From: Staphylococcus sp. ACRSN
Lineage (GTDB): Bacteria > Bacillota > Bacilli > Staphylococcales > Staphylococcaceae
Assembly: GCF_022346615.1 (NCBI RefSeq)
Contig: NZ_JAKRNS010000001.1
Coordinates: 310,001 to 374,000 of the forward strand
DNA length: 64,000 nt
Direction of reading: 5' to 3'
The translations under genes and the position numbers were made by a program. Below, one piece after another: positions 26,981 to 36,331 of the stretch (position 1 is its first letter; every line of letters starts with the position of its first letter). Under the pieces are notes generated by a model, which saw nothing but the letters and a program-made list of their open reading frames with translations, searched no databases and was not told the origin of the DNA.

Positions 26981-27874
26981 TTATTGAGTTAGCATATCTT
27001 TAAAATGATTAGAAAGTTTTTTTAATGAAGTAGGGTTTGAGTATGTTGCTTCATTTTTTGAATAGTAATAGACATGTTTGTTTTTATAAGCCTCTTGATT
27101 CTTCCACAGTTCAGATTTTGTGAAATCATTTGGTTCTGATTTGCCTGAATCTGTTGGTATTAGGACATAATCTGCAGCATATTTGTTGTATTTTTCATAA
27201 GGGATCTTTTTAAATCCGTTTTTAGCTAATCCGTTTTCGGCACCTTTAGGGAATGGGAATCCGTATTCTTGATAAATAATGGGTGTTCCTCTACCAAAGT
27301 TTTCACCAAAAATTGAAAGTTGTTTCGGTTGTATTTCCATAACCGTAAATGTTTTATTTTTACCAATTTTCTGTTCAATATCTTCGCCATCTTGATGCAA
27401 TTGGTTTTCTAAGTCTTTAATTTGGTCTTTGGCTTTTTGTTCTTTATTTAAAATTTTACCTACTGCTAAATGCATTTCCTTGTATGAATAATCTGTGTAC
27501 TTAATTGGAATCGTTGGAGCTATCTTTTTATATTTTTTGACTTTAGTGTTTACGTCATAAGTTAAAATTAAATCGGGCTTTAATTTTGCAACGCTTTCTA
27601 CATCTTCTGAACCAACACGTTTGGAACCTTTTTCGTTAACATATTTTGATTTTGGAAAATCTGCGTCAATACCAACTGGTGTCACACCTAAGTCTTTGAA
27701 ATTCCCACCATTTGATGTTAGTACAACGATACGTTTTGGATTTTTTGGAATTTTAATTTTGTCTCCAGATTTTGTTTCAAAAGTTTTTGTATCTTTTGAA
27801 GATGATGATTTGTCCTGACTGCACCCAGCGAGTATAAGTAATAACGCGATAAATAAGAAGAGTGTCTTCTTCAT
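26981..27874 (-). CDS. FhuD-like ferric-siderophore-binding lipoprotein
   Basis: 297 residues. The signal peptide ends in a lipobox (LAGC, Cys18), so the protein is anchored on the outer membrane face. The body is a class III substrate-binding fold: FETKSGDKIKIPKNPKRIVVL, the LKPDLILTYD hinge, and a long helical spacer, then FGENFGRGTPIIYQEYGF and ADYVLIPTDSG. These features are closest to staphylococcal FhuD1/FhuD2, which bind ferric hydroxamates; the ligand here is inferred. The ATG at 27872-27874 follows AAAGGA. A Fur box lies upstream. No permease or ATPase gene is adjacent, so it must borrow one. Confidence 0.87.
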   Translation of the reverse strand: MKKTLFLFIALLLILAGCSQDKSSSSKDTKTFETKSGDKIKIPKNPKRIVVLTSNGGNFKDLGVTPVGIDADFPKSKYVNEKGSKRVGSEDVESVAKLKPDLILTYDVNTKVKKYKKIAPTIPIKYTDYSYKEMHLAVGKILNKEQKAKDQIKDLENQLHQDGEDIEQKIGKNKTFTVMEIQPKQLSIFGENFGRGTPIIYQEYGFPFPKGAENGLAKNGFKKIPYEKYNKYAADYVLIPTDSGKSEPNDFTKSELWKNQEAYKNKHVYYYSKNEATYSNPTSLKKLSNHFKDMLTQ

Positions 27875-27921
27875 AAAATCATTCCTTTTATTCAATATTT
27901 TATTTAATATCAATTATGAAT

Positions 27922-27942
27922 TAATTGGGAATCATTATCAAT
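27922..27942 (-). promoter_or_regulatory. Fur box of the siderophore-binding lipoprotein gene
   Basis: On the minus strand the sequence TTGATAATGATTCCCAATT fits the 7-1-7 Fur motif TGATAATnATTATCA: the left half is perfect and the right half is 5/7. The position is about 50-70 bases before the ATG, so iron-dependent repression is expected. Confidence 0.7.
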
Positions 27943-27985
27943 TTGAATTTTAAAAATATTATTAAATTTTCTATTATGTTGTAAT

Positions 27986-28016
27986 GGAAAAAGCGTCTAC
28001 AACTCGTGTAGACGCT
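27986..28016 (-). terminator. terminator of the Cys/Gly N-terminal gene
   Basis: AGCGTCTACA pairs with TGTAGACGCT; on the minus strand TTTTT follows. Confidence 0.83.
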
Positions 28017-28029
28017 CTAAATGTATCAA

Positions 28030-28617
28030 CTATTTTTCATTAATTATGCCATCTTTATCTCTATCACGACTTGCATCATAACCAGGCATTCCAGCTGTAA
28101 TTTCACCAGGTTTAGGTGTATCGACACCAGAATTATTATTGTTAGAATCACTGTTTGAGTTATTATTCGATGAATTTACATTTGGAGTACTTGGAATATC
28201 ATTTTTTTCTGGTGCATCGACATCTACGTCAGTATCTGGATCGGTATAAGCTGCAGTAGATTCACTACCTTCTGTTGTTGATTGTGAGTTTGAATTTTGT
28301 GAATTAGATTGACTCGTAGCATGATTATGAGATGCATTTGTATCACTATTATTATCATTCTCTTCAGACGTGTCGACAGTGCTTGCATCTCCATTATCAA
28401 TAGCGCTTGTATCTTGATCATTCTCTTTTTTCTTATCTTTATCTTTTTTGTCTTTATCTGATTTATGTATTTTCTTTTCTTCATTATTTGTATCGTTGTT
28501 TTGAGTTTTATCGATAATCATAGCACATCCACTAAATAATACAATGATTAAAATGATTAGGCCGAAGCACCCTAAACATCCGAGACAACCAAATATACCT
28601 GCCTTTTTTTCGTCCAT
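28030..28617 (-). CDS. membrane-anchored low-complexity protein with Excalibur-like C-terminus
   Basis: 195 residues. The N-terminus has a striking Gly/Cys run (IFGCLGCLGCFG, residues 8-19) leading into a membrane helix that ends FSGCAM, so Cys31 may be a lipobox or a plain membrane residue. Residues 40-165 are low complexity: first Lys/Asp, then Ser/Asn/Asp/Thr. The end, GMPGYDASRDRDKDGIINEK, looks like a degenerate Excalibur or EF-like calcium loop (DxDxDG) without the usual cysteines. GGGAGG is nine bases before the ATG. Function unknown; a surface or envelope role is inferred. Confidence 0.75.
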   Translation of the reverse strand: MDEKKAGIFGCLGCLGCFGLIILIIVLFSGCAMIIDKTQNNDTNNEEKKIHKSDKDKKDKDKKKENDQDTSAIDNGDASTVDTSEENDNNSDTNASHNHATSQSNSQNSNSQSTTEGSESTAAYTDPDTDVDVDAPEKNDIPSTPNVNSSNNNSNSDSNNNNSGVDTPKPGEITAGMPGYDASRDRDKDGIINEK

Positions 28618-28867
28618 AAAACACCCTCCCAATATAATTTTTAATAATAAAGTACATTATTACTACGTAAATAATAATATCTAAATTGTGTAAAATATAA
28701 TAATTCGTTTAAGTTATTATTGTACAAATGTTGATAACATATTCTTATGCTTAATAAAAAACACATGTTCTATAAGTTTATCTTAATTTACATTTAGTCA
28801 AAATTTATATTGTTTGCCAATTTATGATTTGGGAATTTAAAAATAATTATTAAAGGAGGTTTTATCT

Positions 28868-29422
28868 ATGAAACAAAAATATATATCTGTGCTTATTTTA
28901 ACTAGTGCAATGTTATTAGGATGTAGTAATGATGATTCGGGTGAAAAATCAAGTGAAAATAATAAAAAAGCAGATGATAGGGTGATTACATTAAACCAAA
29001 TAAGTACCTCACCTGAAGATGCGATTAAAAAATCTCGTAAAGTATATACTGATCAAGATTTAAAAGGATTAGCATATGAAAGAGAGAATGGAAAATGGTG
29101 TTATAAAGTTGAGCAACAAAAGAATGGTGAAGAATCAGAAGTCATTATTGCTGATAAACAAGGTAAAGTAATCCATAGAGAAAGTGAAAAAGAGAATGAT
29201 ATTCATAAAAATGAATTATTCAACTATGGAGATGCTATCGACTATAAAAAGGCAATTAAAAAATCTCAAAAAGAATTTAATGGTAAAATTAAAGAATGGT
29301 CATTATCTAAAGATGAAGGAAAGTTAATTTACGATATTAATTTAGAAAAAGGGAAAAAAGCACATGAAATTACAGTAGATGCTAAAAGTGGTAAAATTTT
29401 ACAAAATGAAAAAGATGATTAA
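28868..29422 (+). CDS. PepSY-domain lipoprotein
   Basis: 184 residues. A lipobox (LLGC, Cys19) follows a hydrophobic signal, then a charged linker (NDDSGEKSSENNKKADDR). Two PepSY repeats follow at about 50-110 and 120-180: SPEDAIKKSRKVYTDQDLKGLAYERENGKWCYKVEQ, split over the domain, and YKKAIKKSQKEFNGKIKEWSLSKDEGKLIYDI, each ending in a G-K-(V/I)-(I/L) strand. PepSY proteins are thought to be protease-inhibitory or ligand-binding. A single cysteine (W-C-Y) in the first repeat is unusual for an exported staphylococcal protein. AAAGGAGG precedes the ATG. Confidence 0.83.
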   Translation: MKQKYISVLILTSAMLLGCSNDDSGEKSSENNKKADDRVITLNQISTSPEDAIKKSRKVYTDQDLKGLAYERENGKWCYKVEQQKNGEESEVIIADKQGKVIHRESEKENDIHKNELFNYGDAIDYKKAIKKSQKEFNGKIKEWSLSKDEGKLIYDINLEKGKKAHEITVDAKSGKILQNEKDD

Positions 29423-29592
29423 ATTTTGTAATACTAAAAACACTATATAACAAGGTTTTATACAGTCTATCATTGATTTTCGACTATAAGTTACGCTTTA
29501 AAAATTATATCGTTTAATGCAATATAATAAAGATACTGATTAAAATTTAAAATTTATTACACAAAAAGGTGTACAAATGGAACATCTATCTT

Positions 29593-29718
29593 TATAATAG
29601 GTATTAAGTAATTTAGTTCGTGAAATTGATTTGTAGTTTTATTCTTTTGAATTTACTCCTTTTGATTTTTTAAGACAGATTACGAATATTCGTGCAAAAG
29701 CACATGGAGGAATTTAAT
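29593..29718 (+). promoter_or_regulatory. cold-shock gene promoter and long 5' leader
   Basis: TATAAT at 29593-29598 predicts a start near 29605, giving a leader of about 114 bases, typical of cold-shock mRNAs. A weak TGTACA -35 lies at 29570. GGAGG (29706-29710) is nine bases before the ATG. The bases 29423-29592 hold no gene. Confidence 0.5.
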
Positions 29719-29919
29719 ATGAATAACGGTACAGTTAAATGGTTTAACGCAGAAAAAGGTTTTGGTTTTATCGAAGTTGAAGGTGGAAACGACGTATTCG
29801 TACACTTCTCAGCTATCGCTCAAGAAGGCTACAAATCATTAGAAGAAGGACAAGCTGTTGAATTCGAAATCGTTGATGGCGACCGCGGTCCTCAAGCAGC
29901 TAACGTTGTTAAATTATAA
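29719..29919 (+). CDS. cold-shock protein (CspA/CspC family)
   Basis: 66 residues, the full cold-shock domain. RNP1 is KGFGFIE near 16-22 and RNP2 is VFVHF near 29-33, with the start [16 protein letters not shown] and the end [12 protein letters not shown]. It binds single-stranded RNA and DNA and loosens secondary structure. An in-frame ATG lies nine codons upstream, but GGAGG falls between the two, so I chose the ATG at 29719. Staphylococci have several paralogues (CspA, CspB, CspC); sequence alone does not decide which this is. Confidence 0.95.
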   Translation: MNNGTVKWFNAEKGFGFIEVEGGNDVFVHFSAIAQEGYKSLEEGQAVEFEIVDGDRGPQAANVVKL

Positions 29920-29923
29920 TAAC

Positions 29924-29964
29924 GCATAAAAAGAGACGAGCAATGCTCGCCTCTTTTTTTATGC
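29924..29964. terminator. bidirectional terminator after the cold-shock gene
   Basis: GCATAAAAAGAG-CGAGCA pairs with TGCTCG-CTCTTTTTTTATGC, with a mispair at the dash. It also serves the convergent MFS gene. Confidence 0.88.
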
Positions 29965-29970
29965 GCTTTT

Positions 29971-31149
29971 TTAAGTTTGTGTTTCGGGAAAGTGTTCAGC
30001 ACTAGCTGTAAATTGACGATTTCTCAATATAACTAAGTAAATACTTAGTACACTCGCTAAAATTCCAACAAGTAATACATAGTTTGAACCAAAGGTACTA
30101 ATAAATAATCCACCTACAAATGTGCCAATCGTAGTACCGATGTTGACGGCTGATAGAAAGATACCATTTGATAAGTCAGGTGCATCTGGTGCTGCACTTG
30201 TAATAATATATTGTGTAATATTAGCTGAAATGCCTGCAACAATACCCCAAATTAATGTGATTATCAGCATTGGAATTAGCTGAGAGCCTAATATAAACAT
30301 TGCGCTATAAATAACAATCAATGTGAAGGGGAGAGTAAATATAGCTTTCTGCGGAATGATAGTTAATAATTTTCCGCTTATTATATTACCGAGTATATTC
30401 GCTGCACCATATATAAATAGTGTTATAGATGTGATGTAATGTGTGGCCTCTGTTACGCTATTTAAGTAATCTGTGAGATAACTATAAACACCAAATATAC
30501 CAGCATTAAATAATAATGAAACAATAATAGAAATCCAAGTTAATGGTCGTTTTAGTATTTGTAATTGACTACCGTAAGATGTTGTTTCCTTGTTGGTCAT
30601 TCTTGGAATAAAGTATAAAGTCATTATCAAGACAATGATATTGATCATTGCAAAAAAGGTCATTGCTACCTCTAAAGAAAATTGAGATGCTAAGAAATTG
30701 ACGATGGGTACACCAATTACCATGCCAGCAGAAACTCCAATGAATACACGTGATACAGCTTTTGGAGCATCTTTACTTGCAACAGAATCAGCAGCTACGG
30801 AGAATGCTAAGGCAATGTACACTGGATGGAATATGGCTGGAATAATTCTGGCAATTAGTAGTACGCTGAAACTTGTAGTAAATATAGAGATGAGGTTACT
30901 GACGACAAAAATGCTTAAGACAAGTATCATAATCCGTTTACGTTCTAATTTAGACATTAATAATGGCATGATAGGACCTGAAATAGCGATGCCAATTGCA
31001 AATGCTGAGACAAGCCAACCTGCAGTAGATGTTGAAACATTGAAATGTGTTGCAATATTTGGTATTAGTCCAATAAAGCCCATTTCAGTATTTAGAATAC
31101 CAAATACGCCTAATGTCAGAATGAAGATAATCAGCCTATGTTTTTTCAA
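29971..31149 (-). CDS. MFS transporter, DHA1-like drug/sugar efflux type
   Basis: 392 residues, 12 predicted helices. The first helix and loop FGILNTEMGFIGLIPNIATHFNVS and motif A-like SKLERKRIM after helix 2 place it with AraJ/CmlA/YdhP-type exporters; GVSAGMVIGVPIVNFLA in helix 5 is the antiporter motif C. The substrate is unknown. I start at TTG 31147-31149, eight bases from AGGAG; a GTG three codons upstream overlaps the Shine-Dalgarno. It diverges from the LysR gene across a 113-base gap, so that regulator probably controls it. Confidence 0.83.
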   Translation of the reverse strand: MKKHRLIIFILTLGVFGILNTEMGFIGLIPNIATHFNVSTSTAGWLVSAFAIGIAISGPIMPLLMSKLERKRIMILVLSIFVVSNLISIFTTSFSVLLIARIIPAIFHPVYIALAFSVAADSVASKDAPKAVSRVFIGVSAGMVIGVPIVNFLASQFSLEVAMTFFAMINIIVLIMTLYFIPRMTNKETTSYGSQLQILKRPLTWISIIVSLLFNAGIFGVYSYLTDYLNSVTEATHYITSITLFIYGAANILGNIISGKLLTIIPQKAIFTLPFTLIVIYSAMFILGSQLIPMLIITLIWGIVAGISANITQYIITSAAPDAPDLSNGIFLSAVNIGTTIGTFVGGLFISTFGSNYVLLVGILASVLSIYLVILRNRQFTASAEHFPETQT

Positions 31150-31262
31150 TTTGTTCACTCCTAAAATAGTTGTTATTAGTAGTGTAAGATGTATAATTAG
31201 TTATAACAATTACTTAATGACTATGTCTAGATATACTTAAATTGTATAACAGGAGGAGCATA

Positions 31263-32159
31263 ATGGATTTAAGAACTTTATTCTATTTCGTTACGGTTGC
31301 AAAAGAAGAAAGTATTACTAGAGCAGCCAACTCATTGCATATTACACAACCAACGCTCTCTAGACAGATTAAAGATTTAGAGGAAGAATTGGGAGTCAAA
31401 CTATTTAAAAGAAGCAATCATCATATTCATATAACTGAAGAGGGTGTACTATTGAAGCATCGTGCTCAAGAGCTATTGGATATGTCACAAAAGTTGCAAG
31501 ATGAGTTTAAATACATTGATAAACAAATTGAAGGTAATGTTTATGTTGGTTGTGGAGAAACGATTGGTATCCAAATTATTGCGGAGATATTTAAAGATAT
31601 TCAAAAGGAATATCCTAATGTTTATTTCCATATTTATAGTGGGAATGCTGAGGATATTGAATATCGCTTAGATAAAGGATTATTAGACTTCGGCATTTTA
31701 ATTCAGCCTGCGAATTTAAACAAATATGAGGCGCTGAATTTACCATCTTCTGATAGATGGGGGCTTATTACGCGAAAGGATAGCGAATTTGCGCATTATA
31801 GTCAGATTGACAGAGAAGTACTCACTGATGTACCACTTATTTGTTCACGACAAGCAATTGATAAAACAATTCCGAATAACGAATTCTTGAGTTGGTTTGG
31901 CGAGAATGATGAGGAAATGAATGTAGTGGCTACGTTCAACTTAGCATTTAATGCCGGTATGATGGTTAAGGCCAACATTGGTCATGCGATTTCATTGGAA
32001 AATTTAATCGATACATCTGAGGAAAATAATCTGTGCTTTATTCCATTGTATCCAGTATTGGAAGCTAAACATAATATTGTTTGGCGTAAAGATCATACCT
32101 TTTCTAAAGCGGCACAATTGTTCTTAGATAGAGCTACTACTGTTTGTGAAAAGAATTAA
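31263..32159 (+). CDS. LysR family transcriptional regulator
   Basis: 298 residues, the standard LTTR length. The N-terminal winged HTH reads MDLRTLFYFVTVAKEESITRAANSLHITQPTLSRQIKDLEEELGVKLF in segments typical of the family. The effector domain starts near residue 90 (VYVGCGETIGIQIIAEIF) with the DFGILIQPA strand and a late MMVKANIGHAIS. The ATG follows AGGAGG by six bases; seven earlier in-frame codons lack a site. Divergent orientation to the MFS gene suggests that it activates or represses it. The ligand is unknown. Confidence 0.92.
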   Translation: MDLRTLFYFVTVAKEESITRAANSLHITQPTLSRQIKDLEEELGVKLFKRSNHHIHITEEGVLLKHRAQELLDMSQKLQDEFKYIDKQIEGNVYVGCGETIGIQIIAEIFKDIQKEYPNVYFHIYSGNAEDIEYRLDKGLLDFGILIQPANLNKYEALNLPSSDRWGLITRKDSEFAHYSQIDREVLTDVPLICSRQAIDKTIPNNEFLSWFGENDEEMNVVATFNLAFNAGMMVKANIGHAISLENLIDTSEENNLCFIPLYPVLEAKHNIVWRKDHTFSKAAQLFLDRATTVCEKN

Positions 32160-32177
32160 AAAGATAGTTTATATTAA

Positions 32178-32214
32178 AAGCCCCTTACGTAAAAGACAAT
32201 AACGTAAGGGGCTT
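32178..32214. terminator. bidirectional terminator
   Basis: A perfect 13-bp inverted repeat (AAGCCCCTTACGT) separates the LysR gene and the convergent MFS pump. The T-runs are short. Confidence 0.72.
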
Positions 32215-32228
32215 AGTGTATCTAATTA

Positions 32229-33644
32229 TTATTTTTTTTGAGTACGAATCATTAAAGTTAGTACAAAACCGATAATTAATAGTACTGTGGTAAAAGCAAA
32301 TGCTGCATCTACACCTAGTACCGTTGCATGTTGCATAATTTCAGTTTTAGAGTGATTTGAAGCATGATTTGCGTAATTTGTTCTAACAATAGCCATGATT
32401 GTAATCATAATTGCGGTACCTATAGCACCTGCGATAATACGTAATGAATTCATGATAGCTGTACCATGTGAAATATTTTTTGCATCTAAGGCATTAATAC
32501 CTATTGTATTTAAAGGCATAATGATGAGTGCGACTGCGAACATTCTCACAGCATAAATGACTACAACATACCAATAAGGTGTGTCTACAGTTAAGAAACA
32601 ATGTAAAATAGTCATAATTATTAACAAAATAAAGCCAGGTATTGCCAGTATTTTTAAGCCATATTTATCGAATATTTTTCCAGTGTAAACTGACATAAAT
32701 GCATTTACGACAGCACCAGGTAAAATTACTAGTCCAGATAAAATAGCTGATAAGCCTAAACCAGTTTGAATATACATTGGTATAAGTAAAGCGGGTCCCA
32801 CGATTCCGATAAATAACACCATTGACGAGAATGCAGATAAAGAAAATGTTCTATTTGCAAACACGCGCATATTCAATAAAGGATTGTCGATTCGAATTTG
32901 TCTAGAGACAAACACACCAACAATAATTAGACCAAGTATTAACGAAACGATAACGATTGGAGAAGTAAATCCTAAATTTCCAGCACTACTAAATGCATAA
33001 AGCATAAGACCGAAACCGAATGTTGAATATACAACTGACGTTTTGTCTAATTTCGTTAATTTTGTTTCATTATTACTTTCTACAAAAATAGCACCAATAA
33101 TAAATGCAATCAAAGCAATTGTAGCGACTACTAAGAAAGGCGCTCTCCAACTAAATGAATCAATTAAGAAACCAGTTAATGTTGGGCCTATTGCTGGTGC
33201 TGATTGGGCAACAATACCCGTAAGTCCCATTGCAAAGCCACGTTTTTCAGTAGGGAATAACGTGAAAACCGTAAACTGCATAAGTGGTAATAAAATACCT
33301 GCCCCGATTGCTTGTATCACACGTGCAAACATAAGCAATTCAAATGTTGGAGACAATGCAGCTATAATAGATCCAAGTAAGAATGCACTCATTGAGAATA
33401 TATAGAGTGGTCTTGTATGGAAGCGATCCATTAGAAATGCAGTTAATGGAATCATGATACCATTAACTAACATAAATCCCGTAATAAGCCATTGAGCCGT
33501 TGTTTCAGTTATTTTCAAACCTGAGATAATTGCAGGTAAGGCTGTATTAAGTAAGGTTTGATTAAGCATTGCCACAAAAGCACTACTTAGCATAACTAAA
33601 ATAATTGTATTTCTTTTTTTACTCGATAAAGCAATCTCCGACAT
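32229..33644 (-). CDS. MFS transporter, DHA2 (EmrB/QacA) family multidrug pump
   Basis: 471 residues with 14 predicted helices. Motif D1 is visible in LNQTLLNTALPAIISGL, motif A as MDRFHTRPLYI after helix 2, the arginine motif B as FARVIQAIGAGILLPLMQF in helix 4, and motif C as AIGPTLTGFLID in helix 5. These are the hallmarks of proton-driven drug exporters such as LmrB/LmrS, Mde and QacA types. The drug spectrum cannot be read from sequence. AAAAGGAG precedes the ATG. It has no adjacent regulator gene on its own strand. Confidence 0.9.
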   Translation of the reverse strand: MSEIALSSKKRNTIILVMLSSAFVAMLNQTLLNTALPAIISGLKITETTAQWLITGFMLVNGIMIPLTAFLMDRFHTRPLYIFSMSAFLLGSIIAALSPTFELLMFARVIQAIGAGILLPLMQFTVFTLFPTEKRGFAMGLTGIVAQSAPAIGPTLTGFLIDSFSWRAPFLVVATIALIAFIIGAIFVESNNETKLTKLDKTSVVYSTFGFGLMLYAFSSAGNLGFTSPIVIVSLILGLIIVGVFVSRQIRIDNPLLNMRVFANRTFSLSAFSSMVLFIGIVGPALLIPMYIQTGLGLSAILSGLVILPGAVVNAFMSVYTGKIFDKYGLKILAIPGFILLIIMTILHCFLTVDTPYWYVVVIYAVRMFAVALIIMPLNTIGINALDAKNISHGTAIMNSLRIIAGAIGTAIMITIMAIVRTNYANHASNHSKTEIMQHATVLGVDAAFAFTTVLLIIGFVLTLMIRTQKK

Positions 33645-33849
33645 TACAAATACATCTCCTTTTATAACATCCCAACAATAAATTGTAATGAATTTAAGTT
33701 AGCAAAGCAAACCATTTGTTTATAAAATCTAAATAAATTTGAAATTATTATTTTGAAAAATATAAAATCAATATGTGAAGGTGCATAAAATAGGGAATTA
33801 AAAATAAAAAGTATTAAATAATGAAATTTTATGAATTGTAGGGGAGAGT

Positions 33850-34365
33850 ATGAGACAAATTAAAGTCGTACCTTATGATGCATCGTGGGTAAATGCATAT
33901 CGTATAGAAAAAAGTAAATTGGAACAAATATTTTCAAAGGAAATCGTTGATATTTATCATATAGGTAGTACGTCAGTACCTAATCTCTATGCAAAGCCAA
34001 TTATTGATATACTAATTGTTGTAAAGCATATAGAAAATGTAGATCTATACAATAGCCAAATGATGAAATTAGGCTATATTGCTAAAGGTGAAAATGGACT
34101 TTCAAACCGTAGATTTTTTATAAAAGGAGGAAATCACCGTACACACCATATTCACATTTTTCCTGAATATGAGCAGGCAGAAATTATACGTCATGTAGCA
34201 GTGAGGGACTATTTGTTAAACCATCCACGTGTTGTAAAAGCATATGGTGAATTCAAACAGCAGCTTGCGGTGAAATTTCCTTTTGATAGTGAAGGTTATT
34301 GGCAAGGTAAATATAACTATATGAAACAATTAGAAAGCGATGCATTACAGTGGTATAAAAAATAA
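33850..34365 (+). CDS. GrpB (UPF0157) family protein
   Basis: 171 residues. The minimal nucleotidyltransferase-like core is YHIGSTSVPNLYAKPIIDILIVV (in parts, near 37-59), with the GSTS-type loop and the D-x-x-I metal-binding strand, followed by HHIHIFPEYEQAEIIRHVAVRDYLLNHP. GrpB proteins are cytosolic; the reaction is unknown, though the fold suggests nucleotide transfer. GGGGAGAG precedes the ATG closely. It is a single-gene unit on the left border of the ureide island. Confidence 0.86.
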   Translation: MRQIKVVPYDASWVNAYRIEKSKLEQIFSKEIVDIYHIGSTSVPNLYAKPIIDILIVVKHIENVDLYNSQMMKLGYIAKGENGLSNRRFFIKGGNHRTHHIHIFPEYEQAEIIRHVAVRDYLLNHPRVVKAYGEFKQQLAVKFPFDSEGYWQGKYNYMKQLESDALQWYKK

Positions 34366-34416
34366 AAAAGGCCACCGTCTGCTTATCAAGTTAATCTTGG
34401 AGGTAGTCGGTGGCTT
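34361..34416. terminator. terminator between GrpB and the PucR-type regulator
   Basis: GCCACCG and CGGTGGC flank a 30-base loop. The minus-strand tail is CCTTTTTTATTTTT, so it terminates the minus-strand regulator best, and also the GrpB gene. Confidence 0.72.
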
Positions 34417-34489
34417 AACTATTTAGTAAATAGTATCTAAATAGATTAAACATTTATTGCATATATTTTTTGTAATATTACTTTATATA

Positions 34490-36109
34490 TTAATCAAAAT
34501 CCATCACTTCTGAAACATATAGTGCGATTCTTATGTTTAGAGAATGAAGTGGATCTTCGATATTTCTTCCTAGCATATGACTACACTTGTTGATTCTATA
34601 CTTAACCGTGTTTCGGTGGATGTATATTTTTTCAGCAGTTTTTGTAATGTCACATTGATTATCCATATAGACTTGCAATGTTTGTTTAAGTTCAGCATCT
34701 TTTTTTACAGTTGGGTGACTTAAAGGACCTAATGTGTGAGTGACAAAGGGTTGAAGCTTTTCTTTTGGAATAAGTTGCAATAATTCTTTGATATCTTTTG
34801 AGTGATAATCTGAAATGAATTCACGTTGATTATTCAGTAAGGCATTCTCATAAGCTTCGTTTGCTTCAAAAAATGAAGAAGGAAGCTGTGTGAATTCAGT
34901 GACTTCATTCCCAATACCAAATGAAATTGTACCGTCAAAATGGTTAGGATAGTCCTTTTGTATGTGCTTTAAATAATCGTAATAATAGTGATGTTTGTTT
35001 TGTAATAATATTGCGAAACGATCATTACTAGGTAGCCTATAGATACTTGTATAGTCATCTATATCTGTCAGTTTATGTTTTAGCCATTGCAACGTGAGTT
35101 GTTGGCGTTCGTTAACGTAGTAGCTATTTTCTAATGAATTCTCAGTATCAATTGCACATATAATAACTTGGTAATAGTTCGATTGATATATATGATAGCG
35201 ATTTAATAAATCAGTGTGATTTTTAATGGATAATGTTTGCTCCGAGCGATTATTTACCAGTGATTCGAAAAATCGATTAATATCATTTTGTTCAGCTTCT
35301 TCAACCTTGGTGTTTTTATATAAAGCGAAACTTAGCACACTGACGACTTGCTCAATGGTTAATAAACTGAAAGGATAAGTTAACTTATCAACCTGTGAAA
35401 CCATGAGGTAATATGGAAAATAAGTATAGCCTAAGACTTTAAAGATAATATGATCTTTATTTTCAAATACTTGCTTGTTTTTGTCATGCTCAAGGTATTC
35501 ATGGTAATGATTATGGAAATAACTAATATGAGCGCTGGTTAATGATTTGTTCTGATTATAGTGATGACTTAGTGCTTCGGGTACTTTAAATGGATTGAAC
35601 AATATGATTGGAACACCTAATAATTTACTCATACGTTCTATCATTGATTTGATACTAAATCCTTTTATCAACAATTGATTTAATTCTTGTTGAATATGTA
35701 GGGCGTAATTCAATTTGCCTGTTTCAGAATCTGATATAAAAGAAGAAATTTCATGTGTGATTTCTCCTAAATTCCAACTTTCAGGTATTTCAATTAAAGG
35801 GAACTTAAGTTCATCGGCGTAAGCTATAACTTCTTTATCAATTTGATGAAGAAATCTTGAAACTTTTATACCTAAACCTGCTGTGTGAATATCATTTAAA
35901 TCTTTGATTAGTCTTTTTAAGCCTTCTTGACTTTCTTGAAATAACACACCTGTTGTTAATATAAATGAATTTTCTGAAGTGAAATTTTTTATATCATTGT
36001 TTTCCGTTATATCTAAATTGGTAACTTCAGAAGACAAGTCCCCATATTTATTTATTAGCTCTAATGTTTTAAATTGAGGAACGGATAAAATTTCTTTAAG
36101 TGTAGTCAA
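34490..36109 (-). CDS. pucR: PucR family transcriptional regulator of purine/ureide catabolism
   Basis: 539 residues. The N-terminal PucR domain (about 1-120) begins TTLKEILSVPQFKTLELI and contains NSFILTTGVLF and VIAYADELKFPLIEIPESWNL. A middle GGDEF-like region follows (DRFAILLQNKHHYYYDYL), and the C-terminal PucR-type HTH (about 478-530) reads LKQTLQVYMDNQCDITKTAEKIYIHRNTVKYRINK. I start at TTG 36107-36109 because GGAGG is eight bases upstream and the domain begins there; an ATG 23 codons earlier has no ribosome site. It diverges from the allantoin permease, so it almost certainly regulates the ureide genes. Confidence 0.87.
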   Translation of the reverse strand: MTTLKEILSVPQFKTLELINKYGDLSSEVTNLDITENNDIKNFTSENSFILTTGVLFQESQEGLKRLIKDLNDIHTAGLGIKVSRFLHQIDKEVIAYADELKFPLIEIPESWNLGEITHEISSFISDSETGKLNYALHIQQELNQLLIKGFSIKSMIERMSKLLGVPIILFNPFKVPEALSHHYNQNKSLTSAHISYFHNHYHEYLEHDKNKQVFENKDHIIFKVLGYTYFPYYLMVSQVDKLTYPFSLLTIEQVVSVLSFALYKNTKVEEAEQNDINRFFESLVNNRSEQTLSIKNHTDLLNRYHIYQSNYYQVIICAIDTENSLENSYYVNERQQLTLQWLKHKLTDIDDYTSIYRLPSNDRFAILLQNKHHYYYDYLKHIQKDYPNHFDGTISFGIGNEVTEFTQLPSSFFEANEAYENALLNNQREFISDYHSKDIKELLQLIPKEKLQPFVTHTLGPLSHPTVKKDAELKQTLQVYMDNQCDITKTAEKIYIHRNTVKYRINKCSHMLGRNIEDPLHSLNIRIALYVSEVMDFD

Positions 36110-36331
36110 TTTACTTACCTCCGCTTCAATAATAATGAAATTTTTTAGAAAATTATAAAAAGTTATTGCGTTTATCATTGATAAAAGTAATAATATAGTA
36201 TATTTATAAGAAAATATTACATATTAATAACATAATAAAATTTGATAAAAATAACTCTATACAATATGAATTATACACTTTTTTGTTCGAAACATATAAT
36301 TTTTGTTAAGAGATATGTCATAGTCAACAAA

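Noticed and set aside
36279-36316. PucR binding sites from the TTTTTGTT repeats
   Set aside because: The repeats do not fit the Bacillus PucR motif as I recall it (with TTGGTTAA), so they are not listed as operators.
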